Part shown: in pieces, positions 1 through 13,700 of the stretch
How positions within the stretch are numbered: position 1 is the stretch's first letter
How the letters are laid out: every line of letters begins with the position of its first letter
Source: Sipunculus nudus
Lineage: Eukaryota; Annelida; Sipuncula; Golfingiida; Sipunculidae
NCBI GenBank assembly: GCA_026874595.1
Contig: CM049308.1
Location: 91,949,624 to 92,013,623 of the forward strand
Direction: 5' to 3'
Length of the DNA: 64,000 nt
Made by a program: the position numbers and the translations under genes
The notes under the pieces: generated by a model
Databases searched by the model: none
Seen by the model: the letters and a program-made list of their open reading frames with translations, nothing else
Told to the model about the DNA's origin: nothing

Positions 1-318
1 TTCTGTACAAGTTTCTTATTGTTTGGAGAGTACAAAAGCAAGTTTAATCCTAGAAGTCTGAACTGTAAAGCCACAGCATGTGGCAGAATGATACATTGAC
101 ATGGCAACATCAACTGCTGCCATCTTTTGGCAAATATATGTACCAAACATGGATCTGAGCCACTTGGTCCTCAGCTGATGCAGACCAGATGCCATCTTTT
201 GCCACTTACTCTGTGTATGTGTTTACAAGAACACACTAACTTAAAAAGAAATCTGATTGTTGCATTTGGTGTTTTTATGGGTTGAATAGATTTTGCTTGT
301 CTATGTATGAAATGTGTA

Positions 319-483
319 CAGTAAAACCTCTAATTACGACCTCAGTCTTATGACCACCTCAAAATAAAGACCACTTCTTCACGTTCCAATTCCTTTTTGC
401 TCTTTACATAAGACCTCTCTTATAAGACCACCTTGAAAATGCTACCACTTCCTGTTTGTGGTCATAATTTTGAGGTTTTACTG
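319..483. mobile_element. pogo/Tigger-like MITE
   Basis: A 165-bp non-coding element. Terminal inverted repeats begin CAGTAAAACCTC at both ends, about 23 bp with a few mismatches. The element is flanked by TA on each side (317-318 and 484-485), the target duplication expected of Tc1/mariner-superfamily elements. Starts of the CAGTRRAACCTC kind are known for pogo/Tigger elements. Similar elements of nearly the same length lie at 18764-18930 and 47176-47343. Confidence 0.75.
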
Positions 484-735
484 TATATACATACACAGCA
501 AAACACCTTTACCACAAACGTGTATTTCATGTGACAGTCATCTGCTGTGTCCAGGTTCAGAAAACTGTAATTGCAGGTTTGATACTGAAACAAGTGTGGG
601 CCGTAGGCTCCAGTGGGAACCTCACCTTCACAGCTGAGATATAATTGGCCTGAACACATACTAGTGGCAGGCATTTAATACTAATAGATGTCACTAGTGT
701 GCTGGAAACGATTTATATCTATATATATCTATCTA

Positions 736-791
<56 letters not shown>

Positions 792-1808
792 TTTTTGAAT
801 AAAAAATTATATTCAGAATACTTTGTTTTCTGCATGTTACCACAGTGTCTGAACCAATTTATTATAATAATAATGTCAGGTACACATGATATATGTACAG
901 CAGTTCTGTTATTGCACAAGAGAGGAAAACTTTGATTCCTGGTTTATTCAGATTAAGTTACTATCCATGGAGATGTGCAGATGCATTAGGATAAACTCTT
1001 TATAATCCCCATTAGGAGATGTGGTATATTAGGGCTTGTCTACAAATTGGACTTTTAAATATTTTTTTTTAGAAAATTGGTTACCTACTAGATCGTTGTT
1101 ATTTTCTCCTGATTACTAAAATCTATTGTATGCCTCATGTGGTGTTTTATTTTTAGGAGACTTTTATATTTTGGAAAATTTTTAAGAATGTTACTGACAC
1201 TTCAAAAGGACAAGGAACCTTATATTGAATTCTTTAACCTTATTAATGAAAAAAAGGTGTCACACTATCTTTCAAGAATTCCAATGAAAATTGTCGTCAA
1301 TGAGTGGTAGTGTGGAATCTCACCTGATGACCACCAAGCTGTCATGATCACGCTCCTAAGACAACCACTTTTCTGGTCCCAGACTGATGTAAATCATTAT
1401 AAAAACATCCCGCTGACATGACTATCCCACTAGCATGAGCACTTGGGCTGGTCCTGCAGGCAGCCATGTTCACAAGAATTCACAGTATATGCATTTAACT
1501 GAAACAAGATGGACTACTGGTGATGTCTCTTTGACATTTTGTTGAAAAACAATGAGTTATGAAATGTCAGTACATTGGAGTGGAAGAAATGTTCATGAAT
1601 GCTTTAATATGTGCTTAAGATTAGTTGAAATATATTTGCTATGTTATTACTATGTTGTAAGTGAATAAATGTTTTAAATTCAAGTGTTGAGTTGTACTTG
1701 AGAAACTGCCCAAGTGAATATTGGGACTGAATATAACTTTAACAAAAAGTAGTCAGAGATCACTAACCCCTGCCAAGAGTATCCTTATTATTTTATTTAT
1801 TTATTTAT
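484..1808. other. No gene recognised
   Basis: AT-rich sequence without a convincing reading frame. It contains the TA microsatellite at about 715-783 and otherwise nothing I can assign. Confidence 0.5.
715..783. repeat. (TATC)/(TA)n microsatellite
   Basis: A short TATC run followed by an uninterrupted TA run of about 44 bases. The short minus-strand reading frame across it, ending in YIYIYI, is an artefact of the repeat. Confidence 0.95.
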
Positions 1809-3346
1809 TTTTAGCTCAGCTGACTATAAATCATCTGAGCTTTTGTAGTGGTCCATTGTCCGTTGTCCGTCCGTCTGTCTGTCCGTCCGTAGATGTGGCA
1901 CGTTTTGAAACCGTAAGACCTAGGAATCCAAAATTTGGCATAATGTTAGATGTCCCCAAGATCTCCTACGAAGCCCAAAACTCCAGGTGTCCAACCCAAC
2001 TCATCTAGTAGTTTTAACTAACAACATAACAATAAACAATAATTCAATAAATTTCTATTGGTTTTTAATAACAAATTAAAGAAAAATGGAAAAGGAATTT
2101 GTTAGTTGATAATAACAGGAAATTAACTTGCAGTTACTGATGATATAAGAATCTTGTATCGATTGATAGAATGTCACGTATTCCAAATAACACCATGCAG
2201 TCACCTATGGTATTTTTCAGTTCAATTTTAATGATAAAAAAATAAATCATATTATTCATTACTAATCATTAGGGATCATGTGAAGGAAATTAATGATAGA
2301 CAAAGATGTAGTTGATAATATTAATCTAGTTTCCTGCTGTGTCTAGTGTGTAGATTGTTGTGAAATTAGTCCTAAATGAATATATATCACATTTATTTTT
2401 TTTTAATATGAATAAAAGCCATAAAACCAGGTACTTATGATCCTTATTTAATTAACCCTTTACTGTTTACTTTTTATTTATTTTAGATTTCCGACAAATT
2501 CTGACACTGTTTAAAATGACAAGAAAAGCAATATCTTTTCAAGCTTTGTTTCTATCTTTATAAAATTTTCAACAGTTCCCACTAAGAGGGTTTGCTGAAG
2601 ATTATTGAAAATCATTAAAACTTAAAAATAATATTCAATATTTTTGTCCTGAAAGAATCTATACATATCATGGCATTCTAGATGCCCATTTTGAGTGCTC
2701 TTGAGTGGCTTGAAAGCAGTAAAGGGATGTGTGAATTTTGTATATTCTGGATTCTCAACATCATTGTTTGGTGAAAACTGAATAAATACCAGACATGGTG
2801 CGAATACTTTGCAAATGTATTTGAATACAAATATGAATATGTACTCGATTATAAAATTTCTTGCATAAGAATGGGAATTCAGGTAAAACTGAAAGTATAT
2901 GAATACCAGTGCAAATACTTTCAAAATGTTTTTATGAATGCATTCCAGAATATATTCTTTGATATTATTTTAATAATCATTTCAGTGGTATTTTATTTTA
3001 AAAAGTCATGCGATTCTCTCATTATTTTTAATAAAAATTATATTTGGGACAATTTGTAATTATTTTTTATAAATAGGTAAACTCTTATATTATATGTTCT
3101 GCTTATAAGTTTTATGGCCAAATCAAAATCTGTGTGACAATAGCACTCCATTTGTTGATAAAATAAATGAAATTAATCCTCTTCCCTGTCTCCAAAGATA
3201 CTATCAAAATCATACATAAGCTAAACACCCACAACTCATAATACAGCTTATATTTATTTCCACACAAAACAAGCATGTGCCTCATTTCTAAATTATATTT
3301 TTTTATCATATATAACAGCTGAGCGCCGTGACCCATGGGTCCCTTG
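1809..3346 (+). mobile_element. Helentron-like element, copy 1 (internally deleted)
   Basis: It starts with the family's hairpin: AGCTCAG and CTGAGCT arms around a TGACT/AATCA inner stem. A block of GTCCGTC-type repeats follows. It ends with an AGCTGAGC subterminal inverted repeat, the palindrome GACCCATGGGTC and CTTG, followed by T. The middle (1985-2450) and right (2727-3346) parts match 52571-53037 and 53038-53658 closely, so this is a shorter copy of the element at 51025-53658. A 271-bp MITE is inserted at 2456-2726. No transposase or Rep/helicase reading frame is visible, so it is non-autonomous. Confidence 0.7.
2456..2726. mobile_element. MITE with CCCTTTACTG ends, nested in copy 1
   Basis: The left end CCCTTTACTGTTT and the right end (reverse complement CCCTTTACTGCTT) form inverted repeats. 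The matching element at 51025-53658 lacks this block at the same point (near 53037) and so serves as an empty site. A partial relative of its left end is seen inverted near 6660-6706. Relative to the empty site the insertion also adds TTAA on the left, so the exact target duplication is unclear. Confidence 0.65.
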
Positions 3347-3910
3347 TTTTTGCTATGTTGTCCTACACAGCTGTCACTGTTCAACAGCCCCTTCCCAGAT
3401 CACCTCCACAACAAAGTCAATGAGGTGGTGGTGGCAGGACCATGTTTAAACCATAGTATCCCTGACATTGTTTAGGGTTACAGTTAATTCACCATTCAAT
3501 CATTATAATGAATCAGATCTTATCTGATAGTTTCTATTCAAAGGGAAAGGCAAATTTACAGGATCCAAAAGATTTCTTTGGTCCCGTTTTTTTTTACCTG
3601 AAAATCTATTTTTCACTACTGTTTGAAAACAGTATAATGTACAACAAAGAGGTTTACAGTATGTATCCACAAACATCCTTGTCCAATTAAGCTGTATAAT
3701 ACATATTAAATTTTACATTAACTCAAATGATAGATACATATTTGAAATCCCCATAATATCCACTATTTGATCTTTAATATATAAATAAATGTTAATTGTT
3801 GGTCTGCAGACTATAAAATTTAAAACTTAATTTTCCATTAAAAAAAATGTCTTTGGCAATAAGTATCCTTTCAACAAAATTCATATAAATATTCTATACA
3901 AAATCTTCAA
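3347..3910. other. No gene recognised
   Basis: AT-rich sequence with no reading frame or repeat that I can name. Confidence 0.45.
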
Positions 3911-4690
3911 TTTTTAGCTCAGTCATCTGAGCTATAGTCATGGTCCTTTTCCAATTATCCATTGATCTGTCCTTTAACAGGGCATGTTTTTAAACTGTTG
4001 GACCTACAAATCCAAAATGTTACAGTTAAATGTCCCCAAAATATCCTACCATCTCAAAATTGGGTCACTAGGACTTTGTTCCTTCAAGATATTAAGGAAA
4101 AACCTCAATTTTCCATTGAAAACCCTTTGTTACATTTCAAGACCAATATCAAAACCACTGCTCTGTCTTTGATCATATTTAAAATACATATTTCTCTATA
4201 TATTTCTGATGTACATACCAGAAATTAGGTCAATATTGCGTAATTACTTGAAGTTATGAGCCATAACATAATGCACTTTTTAAAAAATCAGGAAATATAT
4301 CAACATCAGAATTGTTGAAGCTAGAGAATTTTTTCAGGGATATAACTTAATTTTGTTGAGATTCAATTGTATATACCCAAAGTTGGATCTGAATTTTATC
4401 ATTTGTTTTAGGTATTTGCATAAATATCAAATCGGTACCTAAATTTTGCCCATTTTTGACCATGGCATGTTTTCCTCCTGTTACTGCTGTGGATTTAATT
4501 TTCAAAGCATTTTTACATATGCATCTCATCTGTGAAAATCTGATATATAGATTATATAGAAATATAGATTTTATTCAAGCACCATGTCAAGTATTGTTTA
4601 CATCAAGTCAGTGGTATGCAGTGCGCTATAGCTAGCTCTCAGCTCCCCAGGCTGTTATGTAATCGCTTCTTTCTGGCCAGCTCCCTCTGT
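3911..4690 (+). mobile_element. Helentron-like element, truncated
   Basis: It begins TTTTTAGCTCAG with a shortened hairpin; the inner CTGACTATAAG part is missing. It then follows the same internal sequence as 36931-37800 and 51025-52570, for example the stretch about a conserved 'gacctacaaatccaaaat' and a later 'gtttacatcaagt' block. The 3' hallmark GACCCATGGGTC plus CTTG is not found downstream, so the right end is lost. The right boundary is approximate. Confidence 0.6.
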
Positions 4691-4738
4691 CATGGCAAGC
4701 TGGGTCAGGCTGTCTTTAGTTAACATCATAGAGAGCCT

Positions 4739-4739
4739 T

Positions 4740-4778
<39 letters not shown>
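4739..4778. repeat. (CT)n microsatellite
   Basis: An uninterrupted CT run of about 40 bases. Confidence 0.95.
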
Positions 4779-4779
<1 letters not shown>

Positions 4780-7579
4780 CTCCCTCCTTCCACCCCATTC
4801 TATTGAGAGACCTGTACAATAAACAAGATAAATCTTATGCTTTCAAATTTTGTCAGCAACCAGCAGTAACCACAGAAGACTCCTCCCCCCCTTCCTTTCA
4901 ATACACAGTACTAATAATCAAGATGAATCTTATAATTTAAATGTTAAGTTCATTTATTTTGTTGAAACCTCAACATTTTTTTTTTTAAACAAAAAATTAC
5001 CAGGATTTGAATCCTTATATTCAAGTGGGTTGAAATAGTAGGATCTAATGTAAGTGCTCATTGACATGTTAAGATTCAATAAAATATAAATACATTGTAG
5101 TGTTTCATTCATATCTCTTAAAGTTGGCTGGGCCTTGATATGAATAACCCTGTTAAACTTAGTTAATCAGGAATATTGGAGCAAACTTTCATGGGATTGA
5201 TTTTATGAGCATCAGGCCATATATTGAAAACTTAACTACATTCACACATTTTTGATTATGAAATGTATCCTTTTATATAATACTTAAGCCCATTTCTCCT
5301 CATTGAACCATTAAATGGTTTCAGGCCACAAGTTTATTTTATTACACACTGCAAATGTGATTATTACACCTAATTGGCTTGTTTTAACATGCCAATTAAT
5401 TTTTTATGCTGATTTGAATTTTTTTACAGCATTTTATTTCAGTTAAAAAATTAAGTTTTATTGTTATACTTTTGCTTAAGTTCATTATTCTATAATCAAC
5501 AAGGTTTCATTTTAGCAGGGCCATTTCTTCTTAGCTTAACAAATGCTAATATATATATGAACCTTAAGGGACCCTATGCAAAATACCATAATTTTAACCC
5601 CTGCTTATCTATGCATGCCTTACAGCTTAACCTTTGTGATTTACCACTACCAGCAAGTCCTTACAATGGGGAACAGTGGGTGGGGCAAAATATATATTTC
5701 AATTTTAGTGATGTCATTCATTTCTTTATTTAAAGGTCATTAACATAATTATGATCATTTAAGCGTGTTTTGAACTCTGGACATACATGTAGGCCTACCA
5801 TTAAATGATCACAGATCTGACTGTTGATCTGATGATATTCCTGGATGATAGATTTGCCTGGTATTATGTGCCAAAATGTAACAAATTCAAACACAACCCT
5901 TGTCAACATGTACCCAGCTGTATATACACAGCCACGCAGACTCTGCTGATACCATTACACTGTGCTTACACTGGCCTGAATTACTGACATGATAACAGCC
6001 ACGCAGGCTGCTTGATAATAAAACTCACGATGTCTGTGTAATTTCATTAAGGTCAAGGTTGTGGCATTTTGCACACACGCCAGTGCACCTTCCTAGAGAT
6101 CAACTAGGAAAGCAATTTGATGGAAAAATACTCTGTGCAATATGATGAAAGTAAAGTGTGAATGCCAGTGAATGTGAGAGTGTGCCTCTGTCAAAAATCT
6201 GAGTTTTAGTCAAATCTATTTACTTTATTGTTTGTAAATTTAATAAGAGAAGTTAATTTGCCTCAATTCTTCCTTGTGTCCAGAGCCAGCAGTCTCATTA
6301 ACATCAAATGCCTCAACAAGGGGGACAAGTGACAACACAGACTGATGCACAGAGTTGAGAACACAGTGGAAACACAATAACACACACTGCTGGGTGTTTG
6401 ATTTGCTGGGTATGGTATGAATCTACTTATCACATAACCCCCTCCTTTCCTGCTCAGAGGCTCACTATAAAGCGCCCTCCAATTAGGCACCTGGAACTCG
6501 CTCACAAGGTTAGATTCTCATCGGCCTATAACATATTTATTTCAAGTTCTAAAGATTCCAATTATTCTGAAGCAATTCCCCTCTGCAGGAAATTTTGAAA
6601 ATATGGAAAAGATATTACAATAAATATGAGCAAGATGTCTGTAATATAAAAAAAAAAGAATGTCAGAATTTGTCTGAAATCTAAAATGAATTGTAAAGGG
6701 TTAAAGGTGGTTTCCCTGTATAATAAATTCCTGCTTGCCTAATATTGTTACACTATCTGCACAGCGCTTAACTTCTATATAGGCCTTGTATAGAAGGGTT
6801 AGATTTCCACTGCTCTGAGGAGTGTAAAAATGTTAACTGGGTGGATTATAATTAAACAAGACAACACAAAGCCATATTTATAATTATTTATTACCTATAA
6901 TCTACAATATACAATGAAGGTGGGACATACAAAATGAACAAATTTTATTCAGTCCTGACAATAACGCCAGGACCATCCCTAATAACAAGGAGAAAACACC
7001 ATTTCCTTAAACAACACTTCTCTGAAAAACTACAGTGCCCTTGCATAGTCACTGGGTCCTTGTATAATCTGCTAAAGGCCCCTTGTTCCCTCGATGTTCC
7101 CAGTCTTCGAAAGACTGTAACCGCTTGGACTGTGTCAATATTCTTTTGTTACTGTATAAAAAACAACAGGTTTTGCTGATGCATGCCACTTGGGAGTCTT
7201 TCTGTGAATTTATTGCCAAAATATCTGGCAGATAATTGTAAAATACAATCAAGATATGATACAGGTTAAAAGAATCATAGAATTAATATTTCATTGTTAA
7301 GCGCGAGACAAAATTATTCATTCTTGTAAAGCAGAGTGTGAATATGGCACGACCTCATCATCGCAATCACAGGATGCATGTCATATGATTGGCTATTAAT
7401 TACACAAAGGAATATTGTTTGTGACTTGCTGTTAATCTGGCCTTAACCAATCAAATGACAGTTTTAATGTGAACTTTGGAGGAAGCATGTAGAACAAGGT
7501 CTATACTGGTATCTCTGGTGTTTATCACTGTGTCTGTAACATGACACTGGTACTAATGTATGAGGATTCACCTGCTCCT
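4779..7579. other. No gene recognised
   Basis: Non-coding, AT-rich sequence. The only recognisable piece is near 6656-6706, which matches in inverted orientation the left end of the MITE at 2456. Short open frames at 6263-6505 and 6398-6598 overlap on opposite strands and resemble nothing I know. Confidence 0.45.
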
Positions 7580-7739
7580 GGGGTGTGTTGCAATAAGGTG
7601 ACTTAAGTCAAGTAGGTGACTTAAGCCCAGGGGCATCTGTATGTCACCATGGTAACCATTATGACGTCACAATTGTAATCATGGTATTTAGGCCCCCAAC
7701 TGGGCTTAAGTCCAGTAAAATGTTATTGCAACAGGCCCC
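7580..7739. mobile_element. 160-bp MITE with GGGGYSTGTTGCAATAA ends
   Basis: The left end GGGGTGTGTTGCAATAA and the right end (reverse complement GGGGCCTGTTGCAATAA) match at 15 of 17 positions. Further inside, GACTTAAG occurs near both ends in inverted orientation. No clear target duplication can be read, so the superfamily is left open; ISL2EU-type ends look broadly similar. Confidence 0.65.
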
Positions 7740-9510
7740 TGTTGTTTACCACATGTCAACTGGCCAGTAAAATATGTTTGGCATCAGGGTTTCAAACATA
7801 CAATATTATGACAAACCAACACAGCATTACATGGCAAAATGAAATGAACTCCATATTACAGATTGTAGGCATGGCACAAATTTAAAGTCAACATTTGGAG
7901 CACAAGGCTCCAGTAAATGTGACAGATATTTTATTGAGCATCATGTATGAAATAAATAACAATAATATATATATAGTTTATTTAAACTGTTAGGTTACAG
8001 CAATTTTTCATCTAACTTTACGAGATACTACAGTATATTTAACCTACAAGTAATAACTGAAAATATCAATTTATCTGTGAGGCAAGTTTTATTTAATTAA
8101 TTACATTTTTACTGGGAAGCTGGTAATTTAAATATCCTGGTTGTAAATGTCTTTACCTATGTTTCTTTAAATAAGCTCCGCACAATATTTATGACCATGA
8201 CTTCAAATACTCGTCACCAGAGGGCTCTTCACCACAAGATTTTTTAAAGACCTGATTTATATAATCAGTGAGCAAAAATGGAAGTGTGCACCTAACCCCT
8301 CCCCCCCCCCCAATTTATTTTTCTTTTACCATATGACTATAATAAAACCTTTTTTATTTGTTTATATGCATTTAAGAAAACATGGCCAATTTGGAAATAA
8401 AAATGTTCAGCTGCAGTAATGATGTAGGCACTGAGTTTGTACTTGTATAGAGTGTGGTTTATCAATGTGAGACGTGCCATGACTCAAAGAAAATTCATGA
8501 CAATTTTATTGCAGTGGAGTGACCTCTTCTTGGGACTGACTGTTACTAACAACTAAACAACATAAATCTGACTTTGTCAGTCATTGAAAACACTGCTAAT
8601 GTTACAATCTTAATCAAGCCCCTTCCCACTTATGTCACCCATTAGCACGACAAACATTACATACCTTCAAACTGAGGATTTCTATTTGTTTCACACACAG
8701 ATACAGGAAAAAGAATTCAGAGTAAACATTCATACTGCGATACATCACTGTTGAATTAACAAAGAGAACATATTAGACATGATGGAAATACCAAAATTTA
8801 TTTATTTTTTTGTTATAAACTTATCTTTTTTGTGATGCCCTTAAAGTTCTATACAGATCATTTCATTATCCGTGTCCTAAATCACATTAGATATTGCCCA
8901 CTAACATCTCCCATAATCCCTGGATTCATTTTTATTTCAAAATATATGAGACTGGGGATTTACTGAGAGCAAATGTGACTGGTCTAAAAAAAGAACCAAT
9001 CACCATGCTTGTTCCACTGTCACATGGCCTATCCAGCATGCAACATGATAGATATTTTACTGTTATACCTTTAAATGCTATTATGATCTAGTTAATGACA
9101 AAGGATTCAAAAGGAAGATACACTGAAATTAATATTATTAAAATAAATTCTTGACTGACACTCCATCTTGTGCTAATTTTGTGTTCACTAGTTCTTTTGT
9201 TCTTGTGCCTTCAGATTTCCTATTAAAGGAATGTACAATATGTAAAAATGCAGAGCAAATAATAAAACTTTCTCTTCATACAGAGAGGTAGAGGAGTGAA
9301 TTTAACAAGTTTTAACATGACTTCACTTCAAATACCTCTAATTCCTTTGGAAGAAGCCATCCTTGCTTTTTGTTGTACATGCTCCAGGTCTGGTCATACT
9401 TTGACTTACACAGTGATCTATCTGGAACTCTGCCGTGAAACCTTTACCGATCTAAATAATGTAATTCCAGCTGCTAGATTAAAATAACCTGAGTCTGACT
9501 TTTAAAAATG
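7740..9510. other. No gene recognised
   Basis: AT-rich sequence without recognisable coding or repeat structure. Part of it could be a longer MAX 3' UTR if the proximal poly(A) signal is not used. Confidence 0.4.
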
Positions 9511-10624
9511 GATTTCTTTAAACATACATGTTTATTTGGTTGTAATTTCTGACTCCCAAGAGAAATATCAGCACAGTGATGGGTGACAGTTGACATTAGA
9601 CAATGCACCTTTCACTAGAATCCTATAACTTATACATGGTGTAATCTTGGCCATAATATTTCCACACAGGATCCTCCAAAGACCCACATTTTTTCACATA
9701 ATTACCTCTAAGTAAATCTTAAATCAGCTCTTCTGGCCTTATCCTTCAGCAGCCTTTGGGCTGTCACATGCGATGGTCAAGGACAGTGTATTCCAGTGTG
9801 TAACAAGTCTCAAGCCTGTGACTGGCTGTGTAAAATGTAAAATGCATCATTCAAACAGGTGTAATCATTCACTGTAAGTCAGTAAGTGATGCCCATTTCA
9901 TCAGAGTGACAATGAAAGATCCACAACAAGCTGTAATGTCAGTTTCTCAGGGATCTCCGTTTGTTTTGTTCCTAGTTAAAAGTAAGTCTCAGGTACTCAC
10001 AGCCCCTGTACATAAGAATGGGTCAGGATCTGGTAAGATGTAATCCGTACACAAGTAGAGATTTTTTTCATTTTTTTTTTCTCAAATCTGAATGTAAATT
10101 CTGTTCCTGGACAGGATCATTCCTTGCCCGCAGTGACCCAGCGAATATGATGTAAGTGACTTTAGCAGCATCAGAGTAGTACTCAAAGAATCCCAGATAA
10201 ATATCAGGTGCAAACAGTCTAACACCTGCCGAGTCGATAAAGGACCAGCAAATTAATCACTGTACCCGCAATGAAAACAATCCACTGGCCTGGCTGTTGT
10301 CCCACCAAGCACATATTTCAAGGTTCATGAAATCATGGTGACAATATTTTCCAAGATCATCCACATTTTTTCAGATGTTATTATCTGTCAATATGATTGA
10401 ATTCCACACAATCACTGACTGGAGAGGTTAAAAATCTGCTGTGTATGCCACCTATGGTTACAAATAATCCACAACTCTGCTATTGTGCCTGTGAGGAGAT
10501 TTAACTGTAATGTAAGACTGACCCAGACCACGGGTCAAGTAACATCTGCAGTAGTCCAAAGCCTATACAAAAATGCTGTACAAATACACTTGGCAAGGGT
10601 CATACCCTCGCTGAGATCCATGTT
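9511..10624 (-). other. MAX: Possible MAX 3' UTR
   Basis: The stretch directly downstream of the MAX stop codon, read on the minus strand. The first AATAAA hexamer I see in this direction, outside the coding sequence, is at 9531-9536 and would give a UTR of about 1.1 kb. It shows no transposon signature, unlike the introns. The end is a guess from one hexamer; RNA data would fix it. Confidence 0.3.
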
Positions 10625-10791
10625 TCACGTTTTTAATTTCTTTCTTTGATTCTGTCCATTAGTCTCCATATCAGAGTCTGAATCTGACCCATGGTCAAAC
10701 ATATTTACTGTTTTCGAGTTTAACCCCTCCAGTGCCGCTGATGATTGAGTCGCAAATGTCCCAGCTGCTTTTGCCTTTTCCAGAGCTCTTA
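10625..10791 (-). CDS. MAX: MAX exon 5: zipper end and C-terminal tail
   Basis: Begins after TATTTCAG in phase 1 and completes Val, then reads [10 protein letters not shown] and so on for 54 residues to a TGA at 10627-10625. VRALEKA is the last heptad of the MAX zipper. The tail holds an acidic SDSDSD run and ends QRKKLKT, matching the layout of the human C-terminus (acidic run, then a basic nuclear signal). Confidence 0.95.
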
Positions 10792-13700
10792 CTGAAATAC
10801 AGACAAAACATTTTGATAAAAGGTTGTAATTGGTAGATCAGACTGAAAATTATAGGTCCTTATAGACCCCAACCTTTTGTATATGGCCCTCCTCCATTCA
10901 TATTTGGGAAAATGTCTTAAATCTAAATTAAAACAAGGGACCTATGGGTCACGGCGCTCAGCTGTTATATATGATAAAAAAATATGATTTAGAAATGATT
11001 AACAAATTGAGTACTATTGTCACACAGGTTTTGACTTGGCTATATAACTTATAAGCAGAACATATAATATAAGAGTTTAACTATTTATTAAAAAAAATTA
11101 CAAATATTGTCCCAAATATAATTTTTATTAAAAATATTAAGAGAATTGTATGATTTTTTAAAATGAAATATAACTGAAATGATTATTAAAATAATATTAA
11201 AGAATATATTCATGAATGCATTCATGAATACATTTTGAAAGTATCTGTTATATTTATACTAATAACTTGAAAAATTTGAAAAATTCAGAACTAATTTTGG
11301 GTATTCAATGGAATCTTGATGAAATAATGTTACATCCCTGAAAAAAAATCTCTAGCTTCAGCAATCCTCTTGTTAAGGGAGTAAATATATTTCTTGTTTT
11401 TTACAAAGTGCATTATGTTTGGGCCCATAACTTAAAACAATTAGGCAAAACTGACATCATTTCTGGCATGTGCATAGAGAATGTATAGAAAAATATATAT
11501 ATTATATATGATAAAAGTCAGATCAGTGGGTTTTTAATGGAAAAATGAAGTTTTTCATTAATATCTCAAAGGTATTAAGTCTTAGTGACCAAATTCTTGG
11601 CATGGTAGGGGATTTTTGAGACATCTAATTGCATGCCAAATTTTAGGAACTGAGAGCTGAAGCTTGGGAGCTGAGCTCTTGCAAACTGCATAACACTAGC
11701 TTGTTGTAAACAATATGTTACATGGTGCTTGAAAACTTGAATAAAATCGACAGTTTTAGATCAACTGGTTTCAAATTTTTGGTGTTAACAGACAAAATGC
11801 TAATAAAAACATGCTGTGGAAATTAAATCCACAGTACTTACAGGAAAAAAACGTGCCATGGTCAAAGCTGGGCAAAATTTAAGGTACCAATTTTTTATTT
11901 TTGTTAATATTTAAAAAAAAAATAAAAGATTTTGATCTAATTTTCGGTATACAATTTAATTTTGATTAATTAAAGTTATATTACTGGAAAAAAAGTCCAT
12001 AGCTTTAACAAGCTCTGTGTTAAGTGATCAAATCACTTTCCTGCTTTTTTACAAAATGCATTATGTTTGGGCCCATAACTTTTTTAAATGATAAAATACA
12101 GACATAATTTCTGGCCTGGACATATGAACTATATAGAGGAATATGTATGGTATATATGAGGAAAAACGGATGAGTGGTTTTGATATTAGGCAGTCCTGAA
12201 GTGTGAAAATAGGTTTTTAATAAAAAATTGAGTTTTTTCCATAATTTCTCAAAGGAACAAAGTCAAAAGACCCAGTTTTCGGTTTGGTAGGAGATCTTGG
12301 GGACATCTAACATTATGCCGAATTTTGGAATCCTAGGTCTCACGGTTTCAAAACGTGCCACATCTACGGAAAGACGACGGACAAGGGACCACGACTATAG
12401 CTCAGATGACTTATAGTCAGCTGAGCTAAAAATATATACTACCAAATCTTTCATTGTCAAATCAGGTTATCATTCAAATATTAAATTAACTAAAAAACTA
12501 GAATTTCTTGGTGCCATAGTATCCCCAGATAATTAACCCCCCCCCCCCCCTTAAGAATAGGCCCCCATCTTCAGCAGCATATACTGACACTTGTAACCAC
12601 AATTACTTTTATCTAACAAGTGACCCATGGGTCATGACGCTCAGCTGACTGGGAAGAGATTCACAAAAGGAAATTTTATCATCAGAATGGTAGATACCCA
12701 TTCAACTGAAGCATCAAACAGAATAACCAACAGGCCAAGATTTAGTCTGTATTTATATATCTGAAAAATTGAGAAAAAATGTGTAAAGTTTAAAAACTAG
12801 AATACGGGTAGCCGACAAGTGACTACATGTATCTGCAATAAATCAGAGTGAAGTGAGGCATGGATTGAGTGGCAAGTGGAAACAGAGTGAGGTATGTTGC
12901 ATATTAGCATGGATGTCTGCAGCCTAAATGTGTATGTAGGTTGTGCAACCTACCACAAATCCAGAAAGCTGTTCAATTTGTATACATATGCAAAATTTTA
13001 GGCAGAAAAGTCAAACCACTACATGGATATGATTGATTTTAGCCCACGGCAGACAAACAGACAGACGCTGTGCAAAAATGGTTGCAGTTTTGTGTATGAT
13101 AAAGACCTATGTGAGATCTAAACACAAGCACAATTTTGGCCCAATCAGTCAAATGGTTTCTGAGATATTAGCTTGGATGTGTGCAGCGTTAACTAGAATG
13201 TAGGTGGCGCCACCTGTCATAAAATCAAGAAAGCTATCCAGGATGTATAAAACTGCAAAATTTTAGGCAGATATGTCAAACCACTGCCGGGATATGAGTG
13301 ACATTATTGCACGGCAGACAAACCGACAGACGCTGTGCAAAAATGGTTGCAGGTGGCGCCACCAGTTTAGCGTATGATAAAGAGCTATGTTAGATCTATA
13401 TACATGCAAAATTTTGACCCGATCGGTCAAACAGTTCCCGAAATATGAGCTTGGATGTCATCAGCGTGAATGAGAATGTAGGTGGCGCCACCTGTCATAA
13501 AATCAAGAAAGCTATCCAGGATGTATACGCATGCCGAATTTCAGGTGAATTAGTCAATTCACTGCAGAGATATGAGTGATTTTAACCAAAAGCAGATGAA
13601 CAGATGGACACTGTGCAAACATGGTTACAGGTGGCGCCACCATTTTTTGTGTATGTTATAGAGCTATCCAAGGGCTACATTAGTATAAATTTTATTTCCT

